From contig JAULSU010000003.1 of assembly GCA_030512335.1 (NCBI GenBank), forward strand, positions 930,001-994,000: a DNA stretch of 64,000 nucleotides, written 5' to 3'. Positions within the stretch are counted from its first letter, which is position 1. The number at the start of each line of letters is the position of its first letter. Shown here piece after piece: positions 21,625 to 33,033 of this stretch. The DNA is from Immersiella caudata (Eukaryota > Ascomycota > Sordariomycetes > Sordariales > Lasiosphaeriaceae). The notes under the pieces were generated by a model that saw only the letters and a program-made list of their open reading frames with translations, ran no database searches and was not told where the DNA came from. A program made the position numbers and the translations under genes.

Positions 21625-21671
21625 GCGAGAAGGTGAAGTACCGTCTGTTGAGATATCTTGATACTGTCATA

Positions 21672-22774
21672 TTATGATGGAAATCTCTGCTGCAGGGATT
21701 GCTCACTGTCTCTGGGGTCCTTTCAGTGAAGGAACAAGGGTGACAAGAGCGCGCGTACTCACCACTACAATGGAACCTCCATCGACGACCTGCTGATAAG
21801 GAGGGTACGGAGTTCCCACGACAATGGTATCGCCGACACGCTCTTCCTCCTCAAAGCCCCCACCGACCAAACTACTATCATCCTCCATCTCGCGGTCGTT
21901 GTCGCGTCCACGCATTGTCGTCCCACGATTCACGTCCTTCCGTACAGTAGGAGCTTCCTCAGGATCCTTCCACCACATGTCAGCCATCAGCATCAGTCCC
22001 AGTTTCAGGAGAATAACTCACTTCTTCCGAATTACCATGCAAACTCAAGCGCTCCATATCCCCCACCTCCACGAGGCCAAACTTCGACCTCTCCACCTCG
22101 TGTCTCCTCGCCACCTCGGCACTGAACCGTCTCGCCCTCTTCCTTCTGGTGTTTCTCATTCTCGTCATCGACCGCGTCCCCACTCTTGCACCCCTACCCT
22201 CGGATGTAGGCGAGGCCGAGTTCCGCTTTCTTTGACTGCTCCAAAGGAAGTCGTATGGCGATGAGCCGGAAGGAATCGGATATTTATTTAGTCCTCCGTC
22301 GCGGTTGACAGATGTCTTTCCGGAACCTGAGCCAGGGGTGTCAGTGTAGGGATCGTTTGCGGTGGGGTCGAAACCAATGACGAAGGGACCGTCTGGCGAG
22401 GCATCTCCGCCGCGCAGGCAGAGTTGATTGCGATTCTGAGAGGGTGAGTCTTGCGGTGGGGAGGAGAGAGGCGAGGAGCTTGCGCTGCGAGCGGTGGTGC
22501 GCTTGGGTGGTGTTTCGGGAGCGGTCAGAGGGAGAGGAGGCGGCTGCGTTTGGAGAAGCTGAGGCCTTTCGTCCGAGTCTTCGGTGATCGAGAGGGTCCG
22601 CCGTCGCTTGGCTGGTCGGGCGTTAGAAGGCGTCACTTCGGGAGAAGTCATGGCCTTTTGCTTGTCGGGTCTAGGATTTGAACCTCTTGCGGCTGCGCGC
22701 TGCGCAGCTTTTCCGTATTTTCGTATTCCGGAGCCGAGGAGCCGATCTCGTTGCCGCTGGAAAAACTTCTTCAT
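21672..22774 (-). CDS. Basic Ser/Pro-rich protein with nuclear-localisation-type clusters
   Basis: Three exons, 334 aa: 22774-22022, 21966-21763, 21719-21672; introns of 55 and 43 nt with GTGAGT donors and in-frame joins (SEE-DPEEAP, SIVV-DPRD). The protein begins MKKFFQRQRDRLLGSGIRKYG and carries two basic clusters, RPAKRRRTL (~54-62) and RNTRRKRARRF (~207-217), like nuclear localisation signals, in a low-complexity Ser/Pro background. No enzymatic domain is recognised. It may be a nuclear protein of unknown role. The last exon codes for only 15 residues before the stop. Confidence 0.6.
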
Positions 22775-23227
22775 TGTTGCGGAAGGTGCGAGGGCGTTGG
22801 TTGTGGAGAAACTTGCAGCCGAGCTGCGCGAGGTCTGGCGAGATGAGTGAATGCTGGAGGCTAGGAGGGCAAGATGTTAGGATGAAAACGCCGCCAGACA
22901 AGCGCGTCTGGCAAATATTTGAGAAACCCATGGCAGCAAATATGGTTCGTGAGGAAACCTTGAAGGTGTGGTGTGTGAGGTGTGTCGAAGATACCCCGGA
23001 AACTTCTCGCGCCCCCATCCAAAAAAAAACCCCCATCAAAGAGTCGCAAAACGAAAAGAGTGGATGCCACCAACGGTTCCGTACCCACGCCCCAACATTC
23101 TCCACCAGCCCCCAGAACGAACACGGTGCCAAAATGGAAAGAACGCAAACTCAATTTTCCTCAAAAACTCTCGGTTCCGTGGTATCAATCTACAGCGCAG
23201 CCCACCATCAACTGCCCAGCCCTAGCC
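22775..23227. other. Intergenic, no gene seen
   Basis: Promoter of the preceding minus-strand gene and 3' flank of the AA9 gene. No separate coding signal. Confidence 0.55.
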
Positions 23228-24080
23228 CTACGAGAAAAAGCTCTGGTCAACAACATTCGGCCCCGGAATCGTATACTCAGAAAACCCGTTCCCCCAAATA
23301 TCCACCTTGACACCAGGATCACTAGCAGTATACACCCCCGGAATCTTCACACCCGCCGGCAACTGACCTCCCGCCCCCGACGCCACCTTGACCTGATAAC
23401 AGCTCATGTAGAACTGCGCCCCTCCCGCCTGCGATGCCGTATGCAGCGCGATCGCCTCGGCTCTGACGAGGTAGTCACCTTCGGGAATCTTGCTCGGCAC
23501 GGTGAAGGTTCTCTTGCCGCAGTTGGCGTTGAGGGAGTCGGTTCCCCACTTTTGGGTCGCGGTGTCGTAGCCTTCCTCGTCGACTTTGAACCAGGAGAGG
23601 TTGTCGGGGGAGGCGGTGGTGGCGTCGTCAACTTTGGCCATGTAGATGAGGACGGGGCCGAAGTGACGTCCGCCGATGGCTTCGTTGGCGCAGGAGCGGT
23701 CGTTGGGTTGGGAGTGCATCTCGACGGTGAAGGTTTCGCCAGCTGTTAGGGATAACATGTGTTAGTGGGGGTGGTTGAGAGTGGGGACGGGGGAGGGGAG
23801 CGTACCCGCTGCGTCGCAGATGCCTGCTACGCCGGTGGCGCCGTTGACATTGCATGCCATGGCGGATGAGGAGACGTCGGTGACTGGAGAGTTGTTGAGC
23901 TGTGAAGCGGTTAGTGATCATGTTCTGTGAGGCGGCCCGAGGAGGAGGTCATACCGGCAACCGCGTGCACTTTGTCCCGTAGTCTTCTGCCCCCTTGCCA
24001 GCCTGCTGGAAGAAGGCATGGCCAGAAACGCTGTGGGCCAAAGCGGCCACTGCAAGGACGGCGGAGCGAGATCCCTTCAT
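23228..24080 (-). CDS. AA9 lytic polysaccharide monooxygenase
   Basis: Three exons, 244 aa: 24080-23955, 23899-23806, 23742-23228. A 20-residue signal peptide ends ...HSVSG, so the mature protein starts with His21 (HAFFQQ), the N-terminal copper ligand of the histidine brace. The second brace ligand is His99 in GGRHFGPVLIYM. LHTA (His173) and QFYMSCYQV (Gln182, Tyr184) supply the conserved outer-sphere His/Gln and axial Tyr. Cys pairs match AA9 disulphides. There is no CBM1 or linker, and the length is that of a single-domain AA9. Family role: copper-dependent oxidative cleavage of cellulose or hemicellulose outside the cell. A GTATAAG box lies 104 nt upstream of the start. The regioselectivity (C1/C4) cannot be read with confidence. 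Confidence 0.93.
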
Positions 24081-24183
24081 CTTGATGTTCTTCTGGAGTG
24101 CTCAAAAGGGGGCTGGTGCGACTTGTGATGATGATAGACAACCTGATCTGTCTCTCCCTCACTTCCACCGAGCACCCCTCACT

Positions 24184-24190
24184 CTTATAC
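24184..24190 (-). promoter_or_regulatory. TATA box of the AA9 gene
   Basis: GTATAAG on the minus strand, 104 nt before ATG 24080. Confidence 0.55.
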
Positions 24191-25054
24191 TCCATAATCT
24201 CCTCACCTCGCTGCCATCCCATCGCCACTGACAACGGAAAGCATGCATCTCTAGAGAGCCGCATCCATCATTCGGGTCTTCTCCATGAACGCCTCAATCT
24301 GCATCCCGAAGAAAACATATTGTTTTATCCCACCAACGCATCCCCATCGCGGCGGCCATGATCTTCGCTTGCCGTTCTATATTAGACCCTCCGCGGCGTG
24401 GGCATTGGCATTCCGCCTTTGCCGTTTCCCGCCCCTACAACCCTCATCCATCCTCCCAACTTTCAGGGTTATCTGTGCAACCCAAACCCGCCCCCCAAGA
24501 AGATCGCCCCGAGCAGTTTGCCAACACCTGCCAACCAGGTCATCGCCTCGTTAATCTGAACCGTTAGTCCCCATGCTATAGCCCCAACCGTCAGCGGCGC
24601 GGAGCGAGATACCCACCTGCAATCTATTTAGCCAGACCATGGGGGCGGGAAACGGCCGCTAACGGTGCGCTCGCATAAAACGGGACGGCACATGGACAAA
24701 GCGAGAGGGAAATCATCTACGCCGACAAAGTTGTTGCCGAATTGGGATTGCACCGCGAGAAATGTCCGACGACGGGCATCAAATTGCACTCTCCTGGGTC
24801 TGATGAGCGAGCCTGAGGTGGTTCGATCAGCGCGTGTGATGCGTCAGTGCGGTCAGACGGCGGGACCAGTTCTGCCAGAGTCAGCTCATCAGGAGAACCG
24901 GACTTGATCATCAAAATGGCACTCTATAACGTGGGCATGCTAAAAAAGCCCTGGTATCAAGGTACATGCTAGAACATCGCGACGTCCCGGCCCTTACAAA
25001 TCATCATTCGTCGCTCGTGAGGAAATTTTAGGTACAGCGAATGGGACGGTGCGC
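24191..25054. other. Intergenic: AA9 upstream region and permease 3' flank
   Basis: No coding region supported. The stretch 24470-24660 is rich in CCCCGC/CCGCCC-type motifs, which could hold zinc-finger (CreA-like) sites; this is only a base-composition observation. Confidence 0.5.
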
Positions 25055-26854
25055 TTATTCCGCCGTCCACTCCCTCCTACCCGTAACCAAATCCATCTCC
25101 TCGGGCTTCACTCGCTTGGTCTTCTTGAATATCTTCCACCAGGCAATGTTCCCAACGTAGACGACAATGCCGATGTAGCTTGTCATGAACTTGTCGATCT
25201 GGAAATGCGGAATAAAGGCGTTGTAGCCGCTAAAGACAATGACCAAGATCGTCATGGCCAGGGCGATGTATGCACCCCACGGAAGCAACGGGTTCCGGTA
25301 GGGCATGACTTCTCGTGCGATGCCTTGAACCTTCATGGCGCGGATCATGGCGAGGTAGCTGACAAGGACAGCGATCCAGTTGAGTGCGCCAAAGACGGTG
25401 ACAAGTGAGACGAAATAGCCAAACACCGTAGCCGCATCCTTGGTCGCGTTCATGAAACCGAGAACGCAGAAGAGCGAGGACAGGGCGACGGCAGGAATGG
25501 GCACACCACGGCGATTGGTGCGGTGCATAATCTGTGGCGCCTGGCCGTCTTGGGCCAGAGCCCAAACTGTGCGGGACGCGAGGTATATGTCCGAGTTGGC
25601 GGCGCTGACCGTGAAGACAAGCAGCAAACCGTTGACGGCTTGGTCGAGCCCGCTGACACCGGCAATCTTGGCAGCAATAACAAAGGGGGAGTTCACTAGC
25701 GGTGCGGTCAGCATTGATCCTCGAAAACACTAAACGGGAGCGATTCTTACGTCCAGATGCTTTTCCGGTGGCAGCCTTCAGGAGAGGATGGTTGTAGGGA
25801 ACCGCCATTCCGAGAACCAAGACACCAGCAATGTAGAAGAAGACGATGCGCAGCAGGGTTTGGTTGACAGCGCGAGGCACGTTCTTCCGGGGGTTCGGCG
25901 TCTCACCGAAGGCCACACCAACGAGCTCGGTTCCCAGGTAGGCGAAGGTCGCCTGGACGATGCAGGCCCAAACACCAAGGAAACGACCAGTTGCGCCAGG
26001 GATCTCGGTTGTCACGCCATTGAGAGTGACAAACCACTGCCCAAAAGCTCCAGGGTTTTGCCAGAAGTAGAAACCGGTCCGCACTTTGTTAGGGCCGCCG
26101 CCAAGCGCAATGATCAAGCACAAGAAGATGCACATGATGATAACAAGCGCCTTGACGAGCGACATCCAAAACTCGGCTTCGCCAAAGAACGAGACATGGA
26201 TGAGCTGCGGCAGCGTAGTCAGCGGCCTCGTTTCTCGGTAAAAGGGCTGTCTCTGACGACTCACGTTCAACAAGATGATAGCAATGCCGAACACAACAAT
26301 CCACACCGATACGTTGAGGTCTGGTAACCAGAGCTGGAGGAGGAGGCCGGTTGCAGTCAGGTTGTTCGGTAGCACGATGACATATTTGAAGAAGTAATTC
26401 CATCCCGTAGCGAAACCCATGGCGGGGTCGACAAACCGGGAGGCATAGCCGGAGAAGCTCTTCTTGTGGGGCAGCCAGGCGCCCATCTCGCCGAGAGCGA
26501 CCATGACGATGTAGACGGTGATACCCATGAGGATGTAGCCGATGAGGAGAGAGCCCGGGCCGAACTTTAGGCCCGTTGCCGTGCCGATGATGAGACCTGT
26601 TCCAATGGCGCCCGCGATGGCCATCATGTCTTCAAGCAGTTAGCCGCAAATGCACACAAGATACCCGAGTTTGCGGTCAACTCACTGAGCTGTCGCGGCT
26701 TCATGCCACGGTGCAAGTCATCCTCTGCGACTTCTGTGACGCCCTCCTCGCTAGTGTAGCCCCCGCCGACCGCATCCTCCTGCGGCGACGGAGGGGAGCC
26801 TGCCCGCTTCTCATTCTTGTCGTCGGCGCTCTTCGACCACGGAAAAACGGCCAT
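25055..26854 (-). CDS. Amino-acid permease (fungal AAP/YAT family)
   Basis: Four exons, 542 aa: 26854-26686, 26629-26265, 26204-25751, 25695-25055; introns of 55-60 nt. The cytoplasmic N-tail ends LHRGMKPRQLN, directly before TM1 AIAGAIGTGLIIGTATGL, the substrate-binding motif of the family. About 12 helices follow, including FATGWNYFFKYVIVLPNNLTA, GTELVGVAFGETPNPRKNVPRA and SAANSDIYLASRTVWALAQDGQAP, all hallmark blocks. The C-tail is short and charged (KKTKRVKPEEMDL). Role: H+-coupled uptake of amino acids across the plasma membrane. The protein is of normal length with no defects. Individual substrate range cannot be told from sequence. Confidence 0.93.
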
Positions 26855-28568
26855 GGTTGCTATCGCGTCCCTCGCTGCGCTGCGCGGGGTCAGAGTTGAT
26901 GTGTTGGAATTCGCTTCTCGTCGCCAACAGTGCAGGAAGGGAAAGGAACGAAGGCACAAGTGTTGGGCGCACAAGAGGTAAAAAGTAAAAACCGATAGAT
27001 GGTGGGCGGCGCAGTGGGGAGGGTCGATCAATGAGGTTGACAGGGATTGCAATATCAACGTGCTGGAACTTTAATCAGGCTCGGTGTGCCAAAACGGTTG
27101 CACATGCAATGGCCGAACGGGGCGCTGCAGCTTGCGGGCCTGCGATAGCCCCGGATTGAAGCGGCGCGGCCATCTGACTGGATGGCAGCCGTAAGCTCGG
27201 TTTGCCATGGGCGTGTCTCGGGGGAATTTGCACCATTTCGAACGCAGGGTTGCAGTCTGCACAGTGGTCGGGTCGTAACGTTGTGGGCAAATGTCCTGGT
27301 CAAGACCTGGAACCTGGCTGCTCGTTCTTTCGATAGGGCAGCGAGAGCGGATGGGGAAATATCGCCGACATTCCCACTGGGGAACGCCTCTGGCCACTGG
27401 GCCCCCACCACACGCAATGTGGTTGGTCGCGCGGATGTCATCATCGTGAGTGAGCCAGTGGCACCGGTTTGGCGTGATTCCCGCTTCTGGCAGGAGCGAT
27501 CAGCACTGCGAGATGATGGCCGTGGCTCAACTTCGGCCCTCCTCCAAGCTTGGCAGGCAGCATGGGGCAGTCAACAGCCGGAGGAGCCTCGTGGGGGGCG
27601 GGGAATGGCGGTCGCGTTCTAGAACCGCAGACAACGTTTCGGTATCTGAATCGGTCGCGCGGCTGTTCAAGAAGGCGGAGACAAGCATTTGCCCAGGAAA
27701 ATAAGAGGTACAAGCATTGGCGGCGTCAGATCTGATGGGCATTGGCACCACTCACACCCGAGATAAGGAACGCCGTTTCCACTCTCAGCGGCCAATTGTG
27801 GGGCGCTAAAGCGCCAAGGCGCCAAGACGATGCAAGCGCGGCAGATGTGGAAGGTCGTGTTTTTTTTTCAGCAGAGGCAACTGCCAACAACCTTGGAATA
27901 GCACTCAACCTTACATGACGCACATCGCCGACGGCCCAAAGGTCCAAAATTGCGACAACCTTAGGGTTCATTTATCCCGGTCACAAGGAAGTGTTCGGGA
28001 CGCTACCGATGCGGGGCAGGAACCCAGCGAAGCGCTCCCGAGGTTGTGGCTGAGCAACGAAAAGCAGACCCACCACTGGACGGCGCTGCAGCCTGCCCGG
28101 TGCCGTTTCTCTCGTCGGTAAACAGTATCCACTTGCTTACGTGCTGCCAGTTTGGCAGGGGTCCTCTCCCCGCTCGTCTGGGAGGATGCGTGGGCAACAT
28201 TGACTCCCGTCTGACGTCCCACGAGACCCAACCGTCACAGACACCCGCCCGCTCCCTGCCTCCATGCCCCCTGTGGCACGCTACCGGTAAATCTGTGGGA
28301 GCGCTCATGGTTTTTGTCATCGCATGCAGCAAATCCTTTTGACGCATTCGTCACCGAAGAGATCCAAGTTGGGTTACTCCCTCTTATTGATGAACCGCTT
28401 TACTAGGATTGAGCGACACCTTAGAGCCAGCAGAATCCCGGTAGTTTGACCATCGGCTCCGATTGTGGAACACAATTGCGCCGTACCCGGATGGGCGCTC
28501 TTGCCCCCAGCCTCCTCTCCGTCAATTGTCTGTCGCGATCAAAGCACCGGGCCTCACGTTGGCTCACA
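26855..28568. other. 1.7-kb intergenic region, no gene supported
   Basis: Upstream of the permease. Overlapping ORFs on both strands (27055-27444 minus, 27182-27622 plus, 28003-28347 minus) have no domain and no matching splice structure. Confidence 0.5.
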
Positions 28569-29615
28569 TCAGGAGCACTCAAACTCGAAGCCCGCAGGGC
28601 CAACACACTCCCCCAATGGTCGACTCGCATCCGCCCCGGGAACCTGCAGAGTAGGTTAGAAGGAGCCGGTACTAATGGTGTGACACAAGGCGTCACTGGC
28701 CGAGGTTGTCATACCTTGTGTACGACCGAGAATGGGTCCCAGTGCTCGTTCACATGTGGCGTGTACTCGATGGCATTCATGATGCGATTGGCTGCTGCAA
28801 CTCCCATCAACTTCTTGAAAAAGGCGTACGTCATGTCGATACCTGTCGACCGTCAGCGATCTTATCAAAATAGATAGCGCCCAACTTTCTTACCCGCCGA
28901 GACACCAGAACTCGTCCACACATTTCCGTCCTCAGTCCATCTCGCCGTCGGCACCCAGTTAACTCCATTGCCAAACTGTGTAGCCCAAGCCCAGGAGGCT
29001 TTATTTGTCGTTGCCCGTCGCCCCTTCAAGACCCCTGACTGCGCCAAGGCGGCAGCCCCGGTGCAAACACTCAGCAGATATTGCAGCTCATCAAACCTCG
29101 ACGCGATGAAGTCTGGTATCCACGTGTCATTGTTCTCATTCAGGACACGAAGTCCCATTCCTCCCGGTACCAACAGGATGTCCAGCCTCGGTGCATCGGC
29201 GAAGGTGTGCGTGGCCACTACTGATGGCCCTTGTACGGGGTATGCGGTCGGTGGCTCGTTGCGCCGGGGCGGGGAAGGACCTCGCACCGGGCCCTTCTCC
29301 TTGCCGATCATAGCCAAGGACACATTATGGGACGCTGAGAGCTGCAGACGCCTATGGTCAGAGTGGTTCTGGTCAACCGCTCTCTGCCTGTTGGACTCAC
29401 CATCATGATGATATCGAGTGGTCCAATCACATCCAGGGGTTGGAATCCGGGGAAGAGGATCTGTCAATCGTCAGAAGACATCCAGCGCTGGACTTCATCG
29501 CCACGGCTCTTACGATTCCGACAGAGAGCTGCTTGCTCGGGTCGTATGCCTGTCCGAACACTCCCGCTGCGCAAAGCAGTAGGGAGCAGAGGAACGCGGG
29601 GAATGTGGGCGCCAT
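28569..29615 (-). CDS. Secreted DJ-1/PfpI family protein
   Basis: Five exons, 270 aa: 29615-29514, 29460-29401, 29341-28894, 28842-28715, 28643-28569, all in-frame joins. A signal peptide (MAPTFPAFLCSLLLCAAGVFG) precedes the class-I amidotransferase-like DJ-1 fold: VGI-ILFPGFQPLDVIGPLDI, RLDILLVPGGMG, LLSVCTGAAALAQSGVL with the nucleophile-elbow Cys, then TSSGVSAGIDMTYAFF and WDPFSVVHK-VPGADASRP. This layout matches fungal isonitrile-hydratase-like/PfpI proteins, but most of those are intracellular, while this one should enter the secretory pathway. The last exon is needed for the conserved C-terminal VPGA; without it translation would stop at a TGA inside the last intron. A TATA-type element lies 92 nt upstream. 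Confidence 0.85.
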
Positions 29616-29706
29616 TCTGGACTCCGGGCAAGGAAGAGGGTGCTTAGGAAAGGCTTGAGAGGTGGCGACACGACTTTTGATCCTTCGGGAGGAGAGAGGT
29701 GCAATA

Positions 29707-29713
29707 CTTATAC
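29707..29713 (-). promoter_or_regulatory. TATA box of the secreted DJ-1 gene
   Basis: GTATAAG on the minus strand, 92 nt upstream of ATG 29615. Confidence 0.5.
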
Positions 29714-30585
29714 GTGTGATGGTCCCTGTCCCGAACTCATCCCGCGGCCTCCATTCCGGGGTAGCCGGGATTCTGGTGTAGATCAACCTCGACACGGCAA
29801 CGAAGAACCATGCAGGTATCAGCACCGCCTTGCCTGCCGCGGACAAGCAAAGGGACCTCACGGAGAACACATGACGAAAAAAAAAACGTGCTCATGCCCA
29901 ATGAAAGTGAATTACCACAGCAGCATCCCTGCGAACTACTCTTTGAAGCAATGCTCAGAACCTGCGCCAAAACTCCGAGTAGCCTCGGAACCGCCAGCAC
30001 GTGAACACTGCGTTAATTTGAGCTGAATAGTTGGGTTAAATGCTATCAGTGTCAGACCTCGCGTCGTACCGTCTTTTGTCTGGGCATGCAAGGTTTTGTT
30101 GGTACTGGCAAAAATACTGGGCATTCTTTGGCTGAAACTCTCCGCTGACAACCCCCGTAGGATTCCGGAGTCCGAGAGGACCTTTGCCAAGACCTCCAAA
30201 GACTTGAGCAAGTTTCTCATCCCAAGGTCGCTGTTCGCAGGCAGCCGTCAACATTGCAGTTGACACGGTTCGCTTAAATGGCATGCGTCGACTGGTTGGA
30301 GGCCTTGGATTGGCGGGCGATCAGGTCGTAAGCAAGAGGGTGCGGCTCACTGCTGAATAACAACAAATATCCCGTGCGCTACCTACTGTCTACCATCCCA
30401 ACGCTCGTCGGATTGTCCATGCACAGCTAGCCCAAAAGGCTTTATATTTCCAATTCGCAAGCCCGTGCTACAAGCGCTTTGTTCCCTATACGCATCAAAT
30501 CCTCACAAGATAAGCCCCCCTTCCCATCAAAGAGTTTTCTCCTCCATAATCCTCAACACCCTCAAATCAGCCAACCTCCTCAACT
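29714..30585. other. Intergenic, no gene seen
   Basis: Short overlapping ORFs only, none with consistent coding character. Confidence 0.5.
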
Positions 30586-30983
30586 TCATCCCTTCCAACC
30601 CACCAAATTCGGATCAGGCACCTCCGCCTCCCTCTCCAGCAACGTCCAAATCATACCCGTGGGATCCTTGTCGGGAACCTCCGGACCGTCGTGGTGACGG
30701 TCGAAGGAAGGGAGTTGCTGAAAGCAGGATTGCTTTAGGTAAGGGCGTAGCAGATGGGGGTCCAATCGATGCTGTCGGGACAATTGAGGTCTAGGTCGGG
30801 TTTGTGGTGGAGGGCAGAGGCGAAGTCTTCAAGCGTGAAGTATTTGATGTAGTAGATGAAGATATCGCGGGCGCCTTCTTTGTCTTCGGGGATGTAGAGC
30901 ATTTTACCTAGGGTTTGAGAATAGGGGTGGAAGGGGTTGGATGTGTTTCCTGTCGGTGGGGAGGAGATGGGCTGGTGGGACAC
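30586..30983 (-). CDS. Possible small two-exon hypothetical protein
   Basis: Two adjacent minus-strand frames have coding-like composition: 30983-~30740 (MSHQPISSPP...MLYIPEDKEGARDIFIYYIKYFTLEDFASALHH) and ~30720-30586 (QLPSFDRHHDGPEVPDKDPTGMIWTLLE..., ending VGWKG). A CTTTCAG acceptor at the start of the second supports an intron, but I could not find a convincing donor. No domain is recognised. The true start may be the internal Met of GKMLYIPED. Low certainty. Confidence 0.3.
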
Positions 30984-32015
30984 CGCTCTGTGGTGTGGAT
31001 GTGACTTGACGGCGATGGTGAAAGGAAGTTGGACAAAGGGGGAACAATTGGAACTTGTATGGCGACTTGTTGGGAGGAAAGAATTGCATTGTGTTTCCCG
31101 CGACTCCCCTGTTCAGAGATACTTGTCCTGGCTTCAGATACAACATCCTCACCACGACACTTTCCAGATTGATCCCGCCCTAGAAGTATTGCATCAAGGG
31201 TCATGGCATGTCAGCTGCATGGAAGAGAATGGTGCGGCTCGGCTTTGGTGAACAGCGGTGAGACGGTTGGGCGGGGTGATAAACTTGGAGGGAGCGCTTC
31301 CAGATCTTGACGTAGGATACAGGGCCATGAGAGGCAGGAGTCTCTTGATAATCGAGCGAGTGTTTCTCCATTTAAGCTACTTCGGGCGGGGTCAACCCAA
31401 TCGAGGCGATTTTTCTTGTAGTAAAAGATTTTGAGCCGTCAAACTACGGTACGTCCACGGCTCCTGAACTCGTGGAGTAGGCGGTACTGGGATGCAGAGA
31501 AAAGAGGGCTCTGCCGGGACGTGAGAACCTGCAGAGGGCTCTAGGTGCACGGAGAACAGAGATGGGGGGTCAAACCCCCGGTTAACAGAACACGGGGATA
31601 GGCCGGACGGCAAGATTCGCATGTTGGAAAGAGGGAAAGAGTAAAACAAGGCATCAATAGGTGATTACTTTTATATCTTGACAAATAGCTTTCCTAGTCC
31701 TCCTTGCCATAACATTAGATCCTTAAACAAAGTGATAATACACCACTTGAGTGCATCGTGCTCCCCCTAAATCCTAAGCTTGATGCAGAAATAAAAAAAA
31801 CCTTTCCAAGCGTGAACAAGACCTCAAGATCTGCTTCAAAAAATTGCCTACTGAGATCCCTGATCCCCTGGTACGACGACGAACGGGAGCACCCAAGTCG
31901 AGATACCAGGGCTCGCCCTGGATGCCGCTTGCTCAAACATACCAATTGAGCATACATGCGCAACTACCTAATAGCGGTCGTTCCCACGGTTGCGAATGGC
32001 CAATCTTCGCAATCC
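30984..32015. other. Intergenic, nothing recognised
   Basis: Overlapping low-complexity ORFs around 30900-31250, then AT-richer spacer. No supported gene. Confidence 0.5.
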
Positions 32016-32294
32016 TCACTTTCCGATGCTCTTCAAACATTCCTTGCAAAGAGTTGCGATATGATGCCCAACCGCGTACTCTTGTTCAGGCGAGTCTTCA
32101 TCTGGTTTCTCAAGTCCAAAATCAGGGCAATCAAATCCAGGCTTGATCTTCTCCGCCTGTGTTTCCGCCGCCATATTGTGATTGAGCACTTTGTCGCATG
32201 GTGTCCAAACCCAGTCGGTAAACAAGACCGCGTTTTCGTGCTTGTTTCTCTTGCATGTTGAGCAGGTCCATACCTTGCGAGATCGGTCGCACAT
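32016..32294 (-). CDS. Small CxxC hypothetical protein (92 aa)
   Basis: Single exon from ATG 32294: MCDRSRKVWTCSTCKRNKH, then VWTPCDKVLNH, FDCPDFG and ATLCKECLKSIGK. Two CxxC pairs (WTCSTC and LCKEC) plus single Cys/His residues suggest one zinc-binding site made by N- and C-terminal knuckles. A TTATAA box lies about 100 nt upstream, which supports a real gene. Not secreted. It shares the small, CxxC-rich style of the pseudogenes at 10618 and 14047, but I see no alignable similarity beyond that. Function unknown. Confidence 0.55.
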   Translation of the reverse strand: MCDRSRKVWTCSTCKRNKHENAVLFTDWVWTPCDKVLNHNMAAETQAEKIKPGFDCPDFGLEKPDEDSPEQEYAVGHHIATLCKECLKSIGK

Positions 32295-32391
32295 TGGGAG
32301 GCGGGAGGAAAGCGGCCGTGGCTTGGCCGTGTCTTATGGGTAGTGTTGAAACGGTTGATGGGGCGGGATGCGAAGCAAAGAATGCTGAGGG

Positions 32392-32399
32392 CTTATAAG
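32392..32399 (-). promoter_or_regulatory. TATA box of the CxxC protein gene
   Basis: CTTATAAG (palindromic) about 100 nt upstream of ATG 32294. Confidence 0.45.
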
Positions 32400-33033
32400 T
32401 CAGTGCAAATGGGGCCCGCGTTGTGAGGCGAAGTACTGAAATCGTGAAGAGCTTGGTCGCTGTAAAGGGAGCTGAAGCGTTGAGTACAGTGCCGATAGGA
32501 GCGGTTGTGGTGGGACATACGAGGAGGTAGGGGTGGGAACGGCAACTAAATACTTCTTGTGGTCTGCTCTTGTGCGACTTCATGACCGTCAGATGCTCTA
32601 CATCGTAACCAAGAGCAAGGAAAGGAATACCAACTGCCTCTGCCAGGAGAGCCGAGTGGCAAAGCATGCAAACATGATCGTGGTTCTCGTGAGATGTGTG
32701 GGGGACGAATGTTCCAGGAGACGGCTTGGTGAATTATCAGCTGTGCTACTACCTACTAGGTCATGATTGCAAACAGCCACGCGAGCGCTCTTCGTATACC
32801 TACCCGAGGCTCTTCACGGCTGGGTTGTTCATGATTCCGGGCGAGAGCGTTGAAATGTGAGTCTCCAAGGGGCGAGGGAGCAACACAGCTTGGTGATCGG
32901 CAGGGGTCGACAAGGCCCTGACTTCACCATGTCGAGTGCTGTGCCTCTGATAGAGTGAATTTATGCGTGTTAGCGTTAAAGAAGATGCTGCATCTGTTGG
33001 GAGGCAGGAATCAAGCGGGAAAAACTCCTTCAA
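32400..33033. other. Intergenic, no gene seen
   Basis: No domain or splice-supported ORF. Confidence 0.5.

Noticed and set aside
27055..28347. Possible genes upstream of the amino-acid permease
   Set aside because: Overlapping frames on both strands without domains, signal peptides or workable introns.
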